64,000 nt of DNA, taken from contig NZ_WIBF01000001.1 of the NCBI RefSeq assembly GCF_009496005.1, forward strand, positions 1-64,000, read 5' to 3'. The notes beneath the pieces are model-generated. The model saw only the letters and a program-made list of their open reading frames with translations, had not been told where the DNA came from and did no database searches. The position numbers and the translations under genes are program-made. Below, in pieces: positions 8,549 through 17,512 of the stretch; position 1 is the first letter of the stretch; every line of letters starts with the position of its first letter. This DNA comes from Tritonibacter litoralis. Its GTDB lineage: Bacteria; Pseudomonadota; Alphaproteobacteria; Rhodobacterales; Rhodobacteraceae.

Positions 8549-8577
8549 AAGACACCGCAGATGCTGCGGGACGGGTG
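8549..8577 (-). promoter_or_regulatory. Hairpin between TPP aptamer and thiD start (possible expression platform)
   Basis: On the minus strand, just after the aptamer, CCGCAG-CAT-CTGCGG forms a six-pair stem, and an outer GACACC/GGTGTC pairing competes for the same GG. There is no U-tract after it, so it does not look like a simple terminator. It could switch pairing with the aptamer's 3' strand and control access to the ribosome site about 60 bases on. Mechanism is inference. Confidence 0.4.
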
Positions 8578-8582
8578 TCAGG

Positions 8583-8668
8583 TCTCCGTTTCCTACGCCG
8601 GCATTGCCCGGATCAGGTTCGATGGGTTGACTGCTGCCTCTCAGCCCCAAATAAAAGGGGCACCCCAA
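8583..8668 (-). promoter_or_regulatory. TPP riboswitch (THI element) upstream of thiD
   Basis: The minus strand reads GGGGTGCC, then GGGGCTGAGAGG, then ACCCATCGAACCTGATCC, and finally GGGCAATGCCGGCGTAGGAA. The CUGAGA pyrimidine-sensor loop and the GAACCUGAUC...GCCGGCGUAGG core are the invariant parts of the thiamine pyrophosphate aptamer. It lies 95-180 bases upstream of thiD, in the 5' leader of the 11-gene operon, and should repress it when TPP is plentiful. Confidence 0.95.
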
Positions 8669-8682
8669 CGGATGTCGTAGGG

Positions 8683-8711
8683 ACTGTATTTGGAAACGGC
8701 ATCTGGGGCAA
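8683..8711 (-). promoter_or_regulatory. Candidate sigma70 promoter of the thiamine operon
   Basis: On the minus strand TTGCCC (8711-8706), a 17-base spacer and TACAGT (8688-8683) lie immediately upstream of the riboswitch. Each hexamer matches four of six consensus bases. Transcription would start near 8676, a few bases before the aptamer, which is the expected geometry. Confidence 0.4.
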
Positions 8712-9038
8712 GGGGGGGGACTTTTGCACAATAGGTTCCAAAAAACGAATATCACACTGAACCTGATTGGTCACACATTCGACAAATTGGATAATTTCAA
8801 ACCAACTGCGGATTTAGAGATGGCTTCAGGGATCACGAGCCGTGTTCAACTTTGGCGGTTGTCACGAAATGAGTATTTTCTAACGTACAATCCACTTATT
8901 TACCAATTTTCATGGGGATAAGCAGAAAGTGCACCGTGGATTCAGCTTTGATTTACTCCGTGATTCTACGAGTAGTTTGCATCGCATTTCGTTTTTTGGT
9001 TGTGTGATTCATCAGAAGCAAGATTTCAGGAGAGCCTG
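8712..9038. other. Intergenic region between the thiamine operon and the chemoreceptor gene
   Basis: About 330 bases, clearly richer in A and T than the flanking genes, between two divergently transcribed units. Open frames here are short and show no recognisable protein. The right end holds the AGGAGAG ribosome site (9028-9034) of the chemoreceptor gene. No convincing operator was seen. Confidence 0.6.
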
Positions 9039-11180
9039 ATGCGTTTACGTATTACAATGATTTTGGTTATTGCGCCCTTGCTGGCTTTGGCAGGATATTT
9101 TGCTTTTGTGGATGTTGGCATCCAGCGAGATCGACTGACTCATGCCCACGAAATCGCCTTTAAGACCGTTGAGGAAACGATCGTTCACGACCTGGTCCAC
9201 GAAATACAAAAGGAACGGGGTTATTCCGCGGGTTTCCTGGCGTCGAGCGGTAAAAATTTCTCAACCGAACTCAAAGAGCAGCGCGGTTTTACAGATGACG
9301 CCATCGCAATCATGACGCGTGATGTCTCATTGATCTTCACCGAACAGCCTGCCCTCGCATCGGCCATTGAAACCAATTTTGCGCAACTCAAACAAATGCG
9401 GGAAGACGTTGATCAAAAGGGGCTAAAAGTCCCGCAGATGGCCAAGTTCTACACGCAGACAATTGATATGCTGCTGGAGGTGGCACGCCCTAATTTGACG
9501 GGAGAGGCGTCAGCACATCTGCAACGTTTGATGCAAGCCAGTATCCTGATTGCTGCAGCCAAGGAACGTGCAGGCCTGGAACGGGCGATGGGTGCCACTG
9601 GGCTTGGGGGCGGGTTTTCGGCCGCGGTTTATGAGCGGTTCCTGTCTTTGGGTGGTGGGCAAAAGGCCCTGTTGGCCGAAGCGCAGGGCAGTCTTGGTGA
9701 TGCCGCCTGGATCGAAATGCTTCATACAGCGCCTGAGTTTCAAGCCATTGACCAAGCCCGAAAGACCATCATCGCAGGCTATGAAAGCGGCGATTACGGC
9801 ACTTTAAAAGCTCCGGATTGGTTTGCGATTTCCAGCGCTTGGATCGACTTGTTGCGCGCCCAAGAGCTTGAAGTCAACGATGCGGTTAATGCGCTTTCTG
9901 CGGAAATTGATGGTACAGCTGCCGATGCATATACATGGACCCTTGGGTTGACCGTGGTGGTAAGTGCAATCGCATTTATGATCGCATTGATCATTTTCGA
10001 ACTCATGATCCGTCGGATCAAAAGTCTCACGGCGGTTGTTGATGGGTTCACACGTGGGGATTTTTCCATTTTCGTTAGAGGCATCGAGGGTAAGGATGAA
10101 CTCAGCTTGATGGCGCGCGCGATTTACCGCTTCAAGCAAGATACGCTTGAAATGATGAGAAATGCCAAAAAGCTTGAGGAAGACCAGATTGCAGCCAAGA
10201 AGGGGCAGGACTTCGTGGTGGATGAGTTGCGAAATGGTTTGGGGAAACTGTCCCAGGGTGACCTGTCTGCGAATTTTGATGCGGCCTTTCCTGAAGACTA
10301 TGAAGATGTACGCAAGGATTTCAACCAGACTATCGATCGGCTACGCGACGCGTTGACCGAGGTGGTCGATGCTTCGGCGCTCATCCATAAGGGGGCAGTT
10401 GAAATCACCAATGCCTCAGATGATCTGTCTCTGCGTACCTCGAGTCAGGCGGCGACATTGGAGCAGACGACAGTGGCGCTGGAAGAAATTACAACAAGCG
10501 TGAAATCCGCCGCAGAGGGTGCGCAGAGCGTGAAGCAGACCACCGAAGACGCCCGTCTGGAGGCTGCGAGCAGCGGTGAAATTGTGCAACAAGCCATGAG
10601 CGCGATGGCTGAGATCGAGCAAAGCTCCACTCAGATTGCTCAAATCATCAGCGTGATCGACGACATTGCATTCCAGACCAATCTGTTGGCGCTTAATGCA
10701 GGTGTTGAAGCCGCCCGCGCGGGTGAAGCAGGGCGTGGTTTTGCTGTGGTGGCGTCGGAGGTACGGGCTCTTGCGCAGCGTTCGTCAGATGCGGCAATGG
10801 AAATCAAGACGCTAATCGGCAACAGTTCCCACCACGTGGATCAGGGGGTGCGCCTCGTGAATCAGGCCGGTGTAGCCTTGCAGAGCATTGTACAGCGCGT
10901 GACGAATGTTTCTGGTCTGGTAAAGGACATCTCTGAAGGCGTGCAGGAGCAATCGGAGGGTCTGGAAGAAATCAACATAGGTGTGGTTCAGCTGGATGGT
11001 GTGACCCAGCAAAATGTCGTTATGGTCGAGAGTGCAACGGCCGCAAGCCATCTGTTGAAAACCAATGCGCAGCGTCTCAAAGCCACCGTTGGGATGTTCA
11101 CCTTGTCCACTGTGACTTCCGCCACCAAAGGCGATTTGTCGGATGATTGGGCCCGGGGCAGCCTGAGGCAGGCCGGGTGA
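9039..11180 (+). CDS. Methyl-accepting chemotaxis protein with NIT-type sensor domain
   Basis: The ATG at 9039 follows an AGGAGAG site and gives 713 residues. TM1 is at 5-25; a long helical periplasmic region (about 30-295) carries [19 protein letters not shown], the pattern of the nitrate/nitrite-sensing (NIT) domain. TM2 is at about 297-322. A HAMP domain follows, a second HAMP-like linker ends near 440, and the signalling hairpin tip [20 protein letters not shown] is at about 548-567. It should report an external signal to CheA/CheW, which are not encoded in this window. The C-terminus lacks an NWETF-like CheR tether. Nitrate or nitrite as ligand is only a family-level suggestion. Confidence 0.9.
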   Translation: MRLRITMILVIAPLLALAGYFAFVDVGIQRDRLTHAHEIAFKTVEETIVHDLVHEIQKERGYSAGFLASSGKNFSTELKEQRGFTDDAIAIMTRDVSLIFTEQPALASAIETNFAQLKQMREDVDQKGLKVPQMAKFYTQTIDMLLEVARPNLTGEASAHLQRLMQASILIAAAKERAGLERAMGATGLGGGFSAAVYERFLSLGGGQKALLAEAQGSLGDAAWIEMLHTAPEFQAIDQARKTIIAGYESGDYGTLKAPDWFAISSAWIDLLRAQELEVNDAVNALSAEIDGTAADAYTWTLGLTVVVSAIAFMIALIIFELMIRRIKSLTAVVDGFTRGDFSIFVRGIEGKDELSLMARAIYRFKQDTLEMMRNAKKLEEDQIAAKKGQDFVVDELRNGLGKLSQGDLSANFDAAFPEDYEDVRKDFNQTIDRLRDALTEVVDASALIHKGAVEITNASDDLSLRTSSQAATLEQTTVALEEITTSVKSAAEGAQSVKQTTEDARLEAASSGEIVQQAMSAMAEIEQSSTQIAQIISVIDDIAFQTNLLALNAGVEAARAGEAGRGFAVVASEVRALAQRSSDAAMEIKTLIGNSSHHVDQGVRLVNQAGVALQSIVQRVTNVSGLVKDISEGVQEQSEGLEEINIGVVQLDGVTQQNVVMVESATAASHLLKTNAQRLKATVGMFTLSTVTSATKGDLSDDWARGSLRQAG

Positions 11181-11209
11181 CGGATGGGTTTCCAAGGAAC
11201 GGGTTTTTG

Positions 11210-11239
11210 AGGCAGGGGGCGGTTGGCGTCACCCTGCCT
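11210..11239 (+). terminator. Stem-loop after the chemoreceptor gene
   Basis: AGGCAGGG (11210-11217) pairs with CCCTGCCT (11232-11239) across a 14-base loop, 30 bases past the stop codon. The U-tract is weak (TGTGCTTT), so intrinsic termination is uncertain. Confidence 0.4.
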
Positions 11240-11350
11240 GTGCTTTGCACCTGACCGGAGATCTGAGTGCGCGTTGATCAAGCAAGTCTCTTGCAACAAA
11301 CGACATCAGTTTGCGTCGTTTATTTCATTCTTCCACACTCATTTTGAGAA

Positions 11351-11425
11351 TGGCTCCGGCGGTAGGGATCGAACCTACGACCAATTGATTAACAGTCAAC
11401 TGCTCTACCGCTGAGCTACGCCGGA
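11351..11425 (-). tRNA. tRNA-Asn (GTT)
   Basis: The minus strand folds as a 75-base tRNA. The acceptor strand TCCGGCG pairs with CGCCGGA, followed by discriminator G and an encoded CCA (11353-11351). The D-arm is GCTCAGCGGTAGAGC, the anticodon loop CTGTTAA gives GTT (Asn), and the T-arm is GTAGGTTCGATCCCTAC. It stands alone between the chemoreceptor and dusA. Confidence 0.97.
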
Positions 11426-11745
11426 ACATGCAGCGTCGTATAGGAGTATCTTTCGGGAGTTTCCAGAGGAAAAATCATCTGTTGCGCATTTTTTTGGACC
11501 ACGGTTTTCGATGTGAATCTGGTTTAAACATTGTGATCGGGCCCCTGCAGCGCCAATTCAGAAATAGAGAACGAGCCCTCAGCTGGGTTGGCACATAAAC
11601 GAGGGAAACGAAGTGACATGGTGTTGTGCGTCTTGAATGTGTTAAACCCTTGCACGCTCGAATCAGGATCGCTGAAGCCCCGTGCGCGCGTATCGTAAAA
11701 CCGGTAATTTTCCACTGGATCAGATTGAAAGACGGATTTAACGCA
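11426..11745. other. Intergenic region between tRNA-Asn and dusA
   Basis: About 320 bases that hold the tRNA promoter (minus strand) and the dusA leader (plus strand). The dusA frame stays open back to 11626 but without a recognisable extension of the protein family. No other gene or strong repeat was seen. Confidence 0.5.
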
Positions 11746-12738
11746 TTGAAAAATAATGCACATACTGCTTCTCGCCTGTCTGTGGCACCGATGATGGATT
11801 GGACTGATCGGTTTTGTCGGTTTTTTCATCGGCTGCTCAGCCAGGAGGCGCTGCTTTACACCGAGATGGTGACGGCGCCCGCATTGGTGCGCGGTGGGGC
11901 ATTGCATCTGTTGGATCACGCGCCCGAGGAACATCCCGTGGCGCTGCAGCTGGGTGGTTCTGATCCGGTTGAGCTGGCGCAGGCCGCGAAACTGGGTGCG
12001 GATGCGGGCTATGATGAGATCAACCTCAATTGCGGCTGTCCCAGTGACCGGGTTCAATCGGGGTCTTTTGGGGCCATCTTGATGCAGACGCCGGAATTGG
12101 TTGCAGATTGTGTGGCCGCAATGCGAGAGGCGGTTGATGTTGAGGTGACCGTCAAGTGCCGCATTGGCGTAGATGAGCAAGAGCCACGTGATGTCCTGCC
12201 TGATTTTCTGGAGAAAATCCAAAAGGCGGGCTGCCAGCGCGTGACGATCCATGCGCGCAAAGCCTGGCTGCAAGGGCTGAGCCCAAAGGAAAACCGGGAT
12301 ATCCCGCCACTGGATTACGATCTGGTGCATCAGATGAAGGCAGAGTTCAGCGCGCTCCATATCTCGATCAACGGCGGCATCGCGACTTTGACCGAAGCCA
12401 AGGCGCATTTGGATGCCGGTCTGGATGGGGTCATGGTGGGGCGTGCGGCCTATCACCAACCGGGCGACGTCCTGGTAGGGGCCGATGCCTTGTTGTTTGG
12501 TCAAGACAGCGGTCGCAGCATGGAGGCGGCGGTTCTGGCCATGCTGCCCTTTATCGAAGCAGAGATGCAGAAGGGCACGCGTCTGCATCAGATCACCCGG
12601 CACATGCTGGGCGCCTTTGCCGGTCGTCCCGGTGCGCGTCAGTGGCGGCGTACCCTGTCCGAAGGGGCGCATAAAGCGGGGGCCGGGCCGGATCTGGTTC
12701 TGGCGGCGCTTGAGCATGTCAAAGCCCGCGCGGCCTGA
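11746..12738 (+). CDS. dusA: tRNA-dihydrouridine synthase A
   Basis: A flavin enzyme that reduces uridines in the tRNA D-loop. Motifs are SVAPMMDWTDR near the N-terminus, EMVTAPAL, LQLGGSDP, NLNCGCPSDRVQSGSFG (catalytic Cys near residue 98), CRIGVDEQE, INGGI and DGVMVGRAAYHQP (phosphate-binding), typical of DusA rather than DusB or DusC. The start is uncertain: no ATG precedes the SVAPMM motif, and TTG at 11746 gives about 330 residues, the family length, with a purine-rich GACGGA upstream. A GTG at 11626 would add 40 unsupported residues. The 3' end overlaps a tiny frame that leads into the next gene. Confidence 0.9.
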   Translation: MKNNAHTASRLSVAPMMDWTDRFCRFFHRLLSQEALLYTEMVTAPALVRGGALHLLDHAPEEHPVALQLGGSDPVELAQAAKLGADAGYDEINLNCGCPSDRVQSGSFGAILMQTPELVADCVAAMREAVDVEVTVKCRIGVDEQEPRDVLPDFLEKIQKAGCQRVTIHARKAWLQGLSPKENRDIPPLDYDLVHQMKAEFSALHISINGGIATLTEAKAHLDAGLDGVMVGRAAYHQPGDVLVGADALLFGQDSGRSMEAAVLAMLPFIEAEMQKGTRLHQITRHMLGAFAGRPGARQWRRTLSEGAHKAGAGPDLVLAALEHVKARAA

Positions 12739-12829
12739 CGTTTCGTTACAAGATCTTTTGGCCGTGACGCGAGGGCTGGACATTCCGGCCGCTGCAACGG
12801 ATGTACGCCTCCGAACAGGGAGGGCATGA
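12716..12829 (+). CDS. Possible 37-residue small protein bridging dusA and the TauE-family gene
   Basis: An ATG at 12716, inside the last codons of dusA, opens a 37-codon frame (MSKPARPDVSLQDLLAVTRG...). Its TGA at 12827-12829 overlaps the ATG of the next gene (ATGATGA). The geometry would allow translational coupling from dusA into the transporter gene. No protein family is recognised, and a chance frame is quite possible. Confidence 0.25.
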   Translation: MSKPARPDVSLQDLLAVTRGLDIPAAATDVRLRTGRA

Positions 12830-13653
12830 TGACTGAAACAGGACTACTTCTTCAAATGTTGGCGCTGCTGATCGCCATTGGCGGCATCGGAGGCGTCTTG
12901 GCTGGCCTTCTGGGAGTCGGCGGCGGCATCGTCCTGGTGCCAGGGTTTTTCTATATGTTCCAGACCCTTGGATATGGAAGCGACCAGCTGATGCAGATCT
13001 GTCTGGCAACCTCTTTGGCGACAATCATTGTCACCTCTGTGCGGTCGGTCTTGAGCCATAACAAAAAAGGCGCGGTGGAGTGGCAGGTCTTGCGCGGCTG
13101 GGCACCTGGCATTGTGGTGGGCGCTGTTCTGGGGGTTCTGGTGGCCGCGAGCCTGCGGTCGACGACGCTTCAATTGTTGTTTGGTGTTTTGGCGTTGATC
13201 ATCGGGCTTTATATGGCGCTTGGTCGCAATCACTGGCGGTTGGCGGACCAGATGCCTGGGCCCCTGGGGCGCTCAGTGATGTCCCCCGTGATGGGCTTCC
13301 TGTCCGTTCTGATGGGGATCGGCGGCGGCAGTTTCGGCGTACCGTTGATGAGCCTGCACAATGTGCCCATTCACCGAGCAGTGGCGACGGCGGCAGGGTT
13401 TGGCGTTTTGATCGCGCTGCCCTCGGCCACCGGATTTCTGTTTGTCGACATTGCGTCGGAACATCGCCCACCAATGACGATTGGTGCAATCAACCTGCCG
13501 GCCTTTGGGATTGTCATTGCCATGACCTTACTGACGGCCCCGTTGGGCGTGCGTCTGGCCCATGCGCTGGATCCCAAGCCGTTGAAACGGGTGTTCGCGG
13601 TCTTCTTGATTTTGGTGGCGATAAATATGCTGCGCAAAGCGCTAGGACTTTAA
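12826..13653 (+). CDS. TauE/SafE (TSUP) family anion permease
   Basis: A 275-residue integral membrane protein with about eight hydrophobic helices in two repeated halves. Each half carries the glycine-rich TSUP signature: GVLAGLLGVGGGIVLVPGF near residues 22-40 and LMGIGGGSFGVPLM near 162-175. The family exports or imports small sulfur- or carbon-containing anions such as sulfite, sulfoacetate or related organosulfonates. The start is one of two adjacent ATGs behind AGGGAGG. It follows dusA after 87 bases and converges with the DUF1289 gene. Nothing in the neighbourhood fixes the substrate. Confidence 0.85.
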   Translation: MMTETGLLLQMLALLIAIGGIGGVLAGLLGVGGGIVLVPGFFYMFQTLGYGSDQLMQICLATSLATIIVTSVRSVLSHNKKGAVEWQVLRGWAPGIVVGAVLGVLVAASLRSTTLQLLFGVLALIIGLYMALGRNHWRLADQMPGPLGRSVMSPVMGFLSVLMGIGGGSFGVPLMSLHNVPIHRAVATAAGFGVLIALPSATGFLFVDIASEHRPPMTIGAINLPAFGIVIAMTLLTAPLGVRLAHALDPKPLKRVFAVFLILVAINMLRKALGL

Positions 13654-13666
13654 TAATTAAGGACGT

Positions 13667-13897
13667 CTAACGCTTTAGCCGCGCCGCGCGTCCGCCCCGG
13701 CGGGTTTTGGGCGCGGCCTCGCGGTTAGGCAGGTCTGACATCACCTGCAGCCGCTCATCATCACTCATCTTGGACCAGGCGGTAATCTCATCAATAGAGC
13801 GCGCGCAGCCAGTGCACAGCCGCGTTTCGGGATGGATCACGCAGATATTGATACAAGGCGACTGAATCTCGTCCCGTTTCCAAACATCCTTGGACAT
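13667..13897 (-). CDS. DUF1289 small cysteine-motif protein
   Basis: A 76-residue protein with SPCINICVIHPETRLCTGCARS, shown here as Cys15, Cys19, Cys29 and Cys32. This is the DUF1289 pattern (CxxxC...CxGC) thought to bind a metal, followed by EITAWSKMSDDER. The C-terminus is basic (GGRAARLKR). It lies nine bases downstream of ruvX on the same strand and probably belongs to the ccmI-ruvX unit. The function is not known. Confidence 0.85.
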   Translation of the reverse strand: MSKDVWKRDEIQSPCINICVIHPETRLCTGCARSIDEITAWSKMSDDERLQVMSDLPNREAAPKTRRGGRAARLKR

Positions 13898-13906
13898 AAA
13901 ACGCTC

Positions 13907-14380
13907 CTACTGCGTGTTCAGGTGACGCATCCGGTCCAGCGCCCCCTGAAGAATATAGGACGCCGCCACGTGGTCGATAACCTCTGCCCGGCGTCTGCGG
14001 CTGGTATCGGCTTCCAAAAGCGCTTTTTCAGCGGCCACTGTGGACAGACGTTCGTCCCAAAAGCCAATCGGCAGCTCGGTAATCCGTGACAGGTTGCGGG
14101 CAAAGGCGCGGGTGGACTGGCAACGTGGTCCCTCGGTTCCGTCCATATTCCGCGGCAGTCCCAACAGAAGGCCGTTCAGATCCCGTTCCTTGACGATCTC
14201 CAACAGGCGGGCGCTGTCGATGCCAAATTTCTTGCGCCGAATGGTTTCAAGTGGGGTGGCCACTGCACCAATCCGGTCGGAGACGGCAACGCCAATGGTC
14301 TTTTCACCCAGATCCAACCCGGCCAGCGCGCTCATCGGGGGAAGGGCGGCTGCAAACTCTTCAAATGTGTTGTGGATCAT
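13907..14380 (-). CDS. ruvX: Holliday junction resolvase-like YqgF/RuvX
   Basis: A 157-residue RNase H-fold protein. AGLDLGEKTIGVAVSD (about 20-35) carries the first catalytic Asp, GLPRNMDGTEGPRC is the central glycine-rich motif, and FWDERLSTVAA with EVIDHVAASYIL supplies the later acidic residues. Members process 16S rRNA precursor ends and/or resolve junctions. The gene overlaps the ccmI stop by 4 bases (ATGA) and is followed closely by the DUF1289 gene. Confidence 0.92.
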   Translation of the reverse strand: MIHNTFEEFAAALPPMSALAGLDLGEKTIGVAVSDRIGAVATPLETIRRKKFGIDSARLLEIVKERDLNGLLLGLPRNMDGTEGPRCQSTRAFARNLSRITELPIGFWDERLSTVAAEKALLEADTSRRRRAEVIDHVAASYILQGALDRMRHLNTQ

Positions 14381-15618
14381 TCGGTGATCAACCCTGCCTG
14401 ACGCGCCGCTGCATCAATGATCGCGGCCTGCTCCGGCGCATCAGCAAATCGCGACTGCGCCTCAGCATAGATGCGATTGGCCCGCTCCACATCCCCCAAA
14501 ACGGTCAGCGCAGAAATCAACCGCGCCCATTCCGGCGCCGTGCCGCCTTCATTGGCCAGCCGGTCTGACAGACCTTCGACCATGCCGCGGATCATCTCTT
14601 GTTGCTCTTCCGGTGACATCTCGCTGGCGGCCTGCATCTGCTCTTGAGTGGGGCCGGGCTGGCCTGATGGTGGTTGAACCGAAAGCAATGCCGGATCAAC
14701 TTCTTGGCCTGCGCGAAAGGCCATATCGGTGATCTGGGCCCGGATCGCCTCGATCCATGGGGCACCTGCGGGACCCGCGACCAATGTGTCGCGCCAGATG
14801 CCAAAGGCGATGTCCGGTCGGCCGTTCTGCCCCATCATAAGGCCCCAGTAATACCGCGCAGTGCCATTGCGGGGATCCAGGGTCAGCGCCTGTTTCAAAA
14901 CCTCTTCGGTTTCGGGTGACACCAACCCACCAGCGGCCAGGACCATCAGCTCGGCCTGTTCGGCATAGTCTTCGGCTGTGGCCACGCCGGGCGACAGGTC
15001 GATGTATTTTGCCTTGGCCTGATAGGCTTTGGTGAAATTCCCCAGCCGGGCCTCATGCAGCGCCAAGAGCCCCTGACCACGGCTGTCGGTCGGACGGCTG
15101 GCGGCGGCCTCACGCAGGCGCTCCACCAGTTCCACATAGGCCGCGTCGGGGGCGGGAAGGTCAAAGGGAACCGCCTCCGCTTCCATCTGGGCCTGATCAG
15201 GACGGTTTGCAGCATGTTCCGCCGCCAGCGCCAGACGATAGTCGAGCCCCAGATCGCCATACCCCGGCGCGCCCAGGGACAGATAAAGCCCAAAAGCACC
15301 GCCCAACATAAGGACGCAGACGCCACCACCAGCGACAATCGACAGTACACGCGGTTGGGCCGATCCTTCGGAATGTTTCTTCAGCGCGGCATCTGCCGCC
15401 AGAATGCGTCGTGACACTTCGGTGCGAATACGCTCAGCGTCGCTTTCCTGAATGACCCCGCGCGCCAGATCGCGGTCCACTTCCTTCAGCTGCTGGCGAT
15501 ACAGCCGCAAATCATAAGCTGCCGCAGGCTCCCCCGTGCTGCGCGCCCGCAGGATGACCAGAAAGAACAGGACGCTGATCGACAGCGTAATAAGGGCGGT
15601 CACAATCCAAAAGGTCAT
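14377..15618 (-). CDS. ccmI: c-type cytochrome biogenesis protein CcmI
   Basis: The ATG at 15618 gives 413 residues. Two N-terminal membrane helices are at about 2-22 and 92-115. Between them lies the leucine-zipper-like cytoplasmic segment with YDLRLYRQQLKEVDRDLARG, and a periplasmic TPR-rich part follows. CcmI holds apocytochrome c for the CcmF/CcmH haem ligation step. It lies more than 30 kb from the ccmABCDG cluster of this window, in an operon with ruvX and DUF1289. Upstream frame extension to 15792 lacks a better start. It is divergent from soxB. Confidence 0.9.
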   Translation of the reverse strand: MTFWIVTALITLSISVLFFLVILRARSTGEPAAAYDLRLYRQQLKEVDRDLARGVIQESDAERIRTEVSRRILAADAALKKHSEGSAQPRVLSIVAGGGVCVLMLGGAFGLYLSLGAPGYGDLGLDYRLALAAEHAANRPDQAQMEAEAVPFDLPAPDAAYVELVERLREAAASRPTDSRGQGLLALHEARLGNFTKAYQAKAKYIDLSPGVATAEDYAEQAELMVLAAGGLVSPETEEVLKQALTLDPRNGTARYYWGLMMGQNGRPDIAFGIWRDTLVAGPAGAPWIEAIRAQITDMAFRAGQEVDPALLSVQPPSGQPGPTQEQMQAASEMSPEEQQEMIRGMVEGLSDRLANEGGTAPEWARLISALTVLGDVERANRIYAEAQSRFADAPEQAAIIDAAARQAGLITE

Positions 15619-15803
15619 AGGCTCTCCGATATTTGGTCCTTGTCTACAGGTCGCAAGGGCCAGACAAAACCCCTCTGACCTGCGGCCTCCTGTCCTTGCG
15701 TCACAAGAATGTCGCAAAGATGCATGGAAAGGACGAATAACGGCACGGTTAGGTGTTCTGTCCTCGGCATATAAGAGACAGACACGACGCATTGGATTCG
15801 CAC

Positions 15804-17048
15804 ATGAAACGCTATTCTGCCTTTGCAGTTGCCCGGGAGGCCCTGCGCTATCACACCGGCTGGGAACGGGCCTGGACCTCTCCGGCCCCCAAACGTCACT
15901 ATGATGTGATCATCGTAGGGGCCGGCGGCCACGGTCTGGCGACCGCCTATTACTTGGGCAAAAACTTCGGGATCACCAATGTTGCGATCCTTGAAAAAGG
16001 GTGGCTGGGCGGTGGCAACACCGGGCGCAATACCACCATTATCCGCTCGAACTATCTTCAGGATCCCTCCGCTGCAATTTATGAAAAAGCGCGCTCCCTC
16101 TATGAGGATATGAGCCAGGATCTGAACTATAACGTGATGTTCAGCCCGCGCGGCGTGATTATGCTGGCGCAGACCGAACATGAGGTGCGCGGCTATAAAC
16201 GCACCGCCCATGCCAATGCGTTGCAGGGCGTCAGCACCGAATGGATCTCGCCCGAGCGGGTCAAGGAATTGGTGCCGATCATCAATTTGGAAGGTCCGCG
16301 TTATCCGGTGCTGGGGGGCTTGTGGCAGGCCCGTGGCGGCACCGCGCGCCATGATGCGGTGGCCTGGGGCTATGCCCGTGCCTGTTCGGCGATGGGAATG
16401 GATGTGATCCAGAAGTGCGAAGTCACCGGCGTGCGCACCGAAGGTGGCCGTGTTGTGGGTGTCGACACCTCCAAAGGCGCAATCGACTGCGACAAAATCG
16501 GCATGGTTGTTGCGGGCAATTGTTCTGATCTCAGCCAGATGGCGGGTTTCCGTCTGCCGGTGGAATCGGTGGCGCTGCAGGCGCTGGTGTCCGAGCCGAT
16601 CAAACCCTGTATGGATGTGGTTGTGATGGCCAACACCGTGCACGGCTATATGTCGCAATCCGACAAGGGTGAAATGGTCATCGGCGGCGGTACGGACGGG
16701 TTTAACAACTATACCCAACGTGGCTCGTTCCATCATATCGAAGAGACGGTGCGCGCGCTGGTCGAAACTTTCCCGATGGTGTCGCGCCTCAAGATGTTGC
16801 GCCAGTGGGGCGGCATCGTGGATGTCACGGGTGACCGCTCGCCCATTATCTCCTCAACACCTGTCAAAAACTGTTTCGTGAACTGCGGATGGGGCACCGG
16901 CGGCTTCAAAGCCATTCCAGGCTCTGGCTGGGCCATGGCGCAGCTGATGGCAACCGGCCACTCACCGTTGGCAGAAGAATTCACCATGACCCGTTTCAAA
17001 GAAGGCAAGTTCATCGACGAAAGCGTTGCCGCCGGGGTGGCGCACTGA
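15804..17048 (+). CDS. soxB: Sarcosine oxidase subunit beta
   Basis: A 414-residue flavoprotein of the heterotetrameric enzyme that demethylates sarcosine to glycine, producing peroxide and a one-carbon unit. The dinucleotide fold is DVIIVGAGGHGLATAYYLG (about 34-52), with GNTGRNTTIIRSNY next. His183 in ARHDAVAWGYA is the position that carries covalent FMN in this family. The C-terminal NCGWGTGGFKAIPGSG contacts FAD. It is the first gene of soxBDAG, so glycine betaine or creatine breakdown products could feed it, but no demethylase for those substrates lies next to it. Confidence 0.95.
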   Translation: MKRYSAFAVAREALRYHTGWERAWTSPAPKRHYDVIIVGAGGHGLATAYYLGKNFGITNVAILEKGWLGGGNTGRNTTIIRSNYLQDPSAAIYEKARSLYEDMSQDLNYNVMFSPRGVIMLAQTEHEVRGYKRTAHANALQGVSTEWISPERVKELVPIINLEGPRYPVLGGLWQARGGTARHDAVAWGYARACSAMGMDVIQKCEVTGVRTEGGRVVGVDTSKGAIDCDKIGMVVAGNCSDLSQMAGFRLPVESVALQALVSEPIKPCMDVVVMANTVHGYMSQSDKGEMVIGGGTDGFNNYTQRGSFHHIEETVRALVETFPMVSRLKMLRQWGGIVDVTGDRSPIISSTPVKNCFVNCGWGTGGFKAIPGSGWAMAQLMATGHSPLAEEFTMTRFKEGKFIDESVAAGVAH

Positions 17049-17088
17049 TGAATTTCTTCTCAATCTCTCTCAAGACGGAGCAGACGCT

Positions 17089-17442
17089 ATGCTGATCCTT
17101 ACCTGCCCTTATTGCGGTGCAACTGCCGAAGAAACCGAACTGCAGGCCGGCGGCGAAGCCCATCTGAAACGGTTTGGCCCGGGATCCTCGGATGAGGAAT
17201 TCCACGACTATCTGTTTGTGCGTGAAAACCCAAAAGGCGTGCATTTCGAACGCTGGCGTCACACAAATGGCTGTGGAAAATGGTTCCATGCGGCCCGCTG
17301 CACCACCTCCCTCGAAGTCTTTGGCACCTATCCGGCCCAGACCACCGAGCCGCCACAGGATATTCAGGACAAGATCAGCAAAAAGCGCCCAGGCTGGAGC
17401 TGGCGTGAATTCTCTTGTGCGTCAGCCAAGGACGCCTCCTGA
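17089..17442 (+). CDS. soxD: Sarcosine oxidase subunit delta
   Basis: The ATG at 17089 after a GACGGAG site gives 117 residues. Cys6 and Cys9 (CPYC) with His58 and Cys62 in the RHTNGCGKWF region are the zinc ligands of the small delta subunit. EEFHDYLFVRENP is another family signature. It follows soxB by 40 bases. The subunit is structural in the alpha-beta-gamma-delta enzyme. Confidence 0.95.
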   Translation: MLILTCPYCGATAEETELQAGGEAHLKRFGPGSSDEEFHDYLFVRENPKGVHFERWRHTNGCGKWFHAARCTTSLEVFGTYPAQTTEPPQDIQDKISKKRPGWSWREFSCASAKDAS

Positions 17443-17512
17443 TGTTTCATCTTTTCAAAAATACTCCCGCCGGAGGCATCCCATGCTCTCCGCTTGCGAA
17501 AGGTCCGCGCAC

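Noticed and set aside
8724-8921. 65-codon open frame in the gap before the chemoreceptor gene
   Set aside because: No ribosome site, no recognisable family, A/T-rich intergenic composition.
11524-12783. 419-codon minus-strand frame opposite dusA
   Set aside because: Composition is that of an antisense frame (His/Arg/Gln-rich); dusA motifs on the plus strand are decisive.
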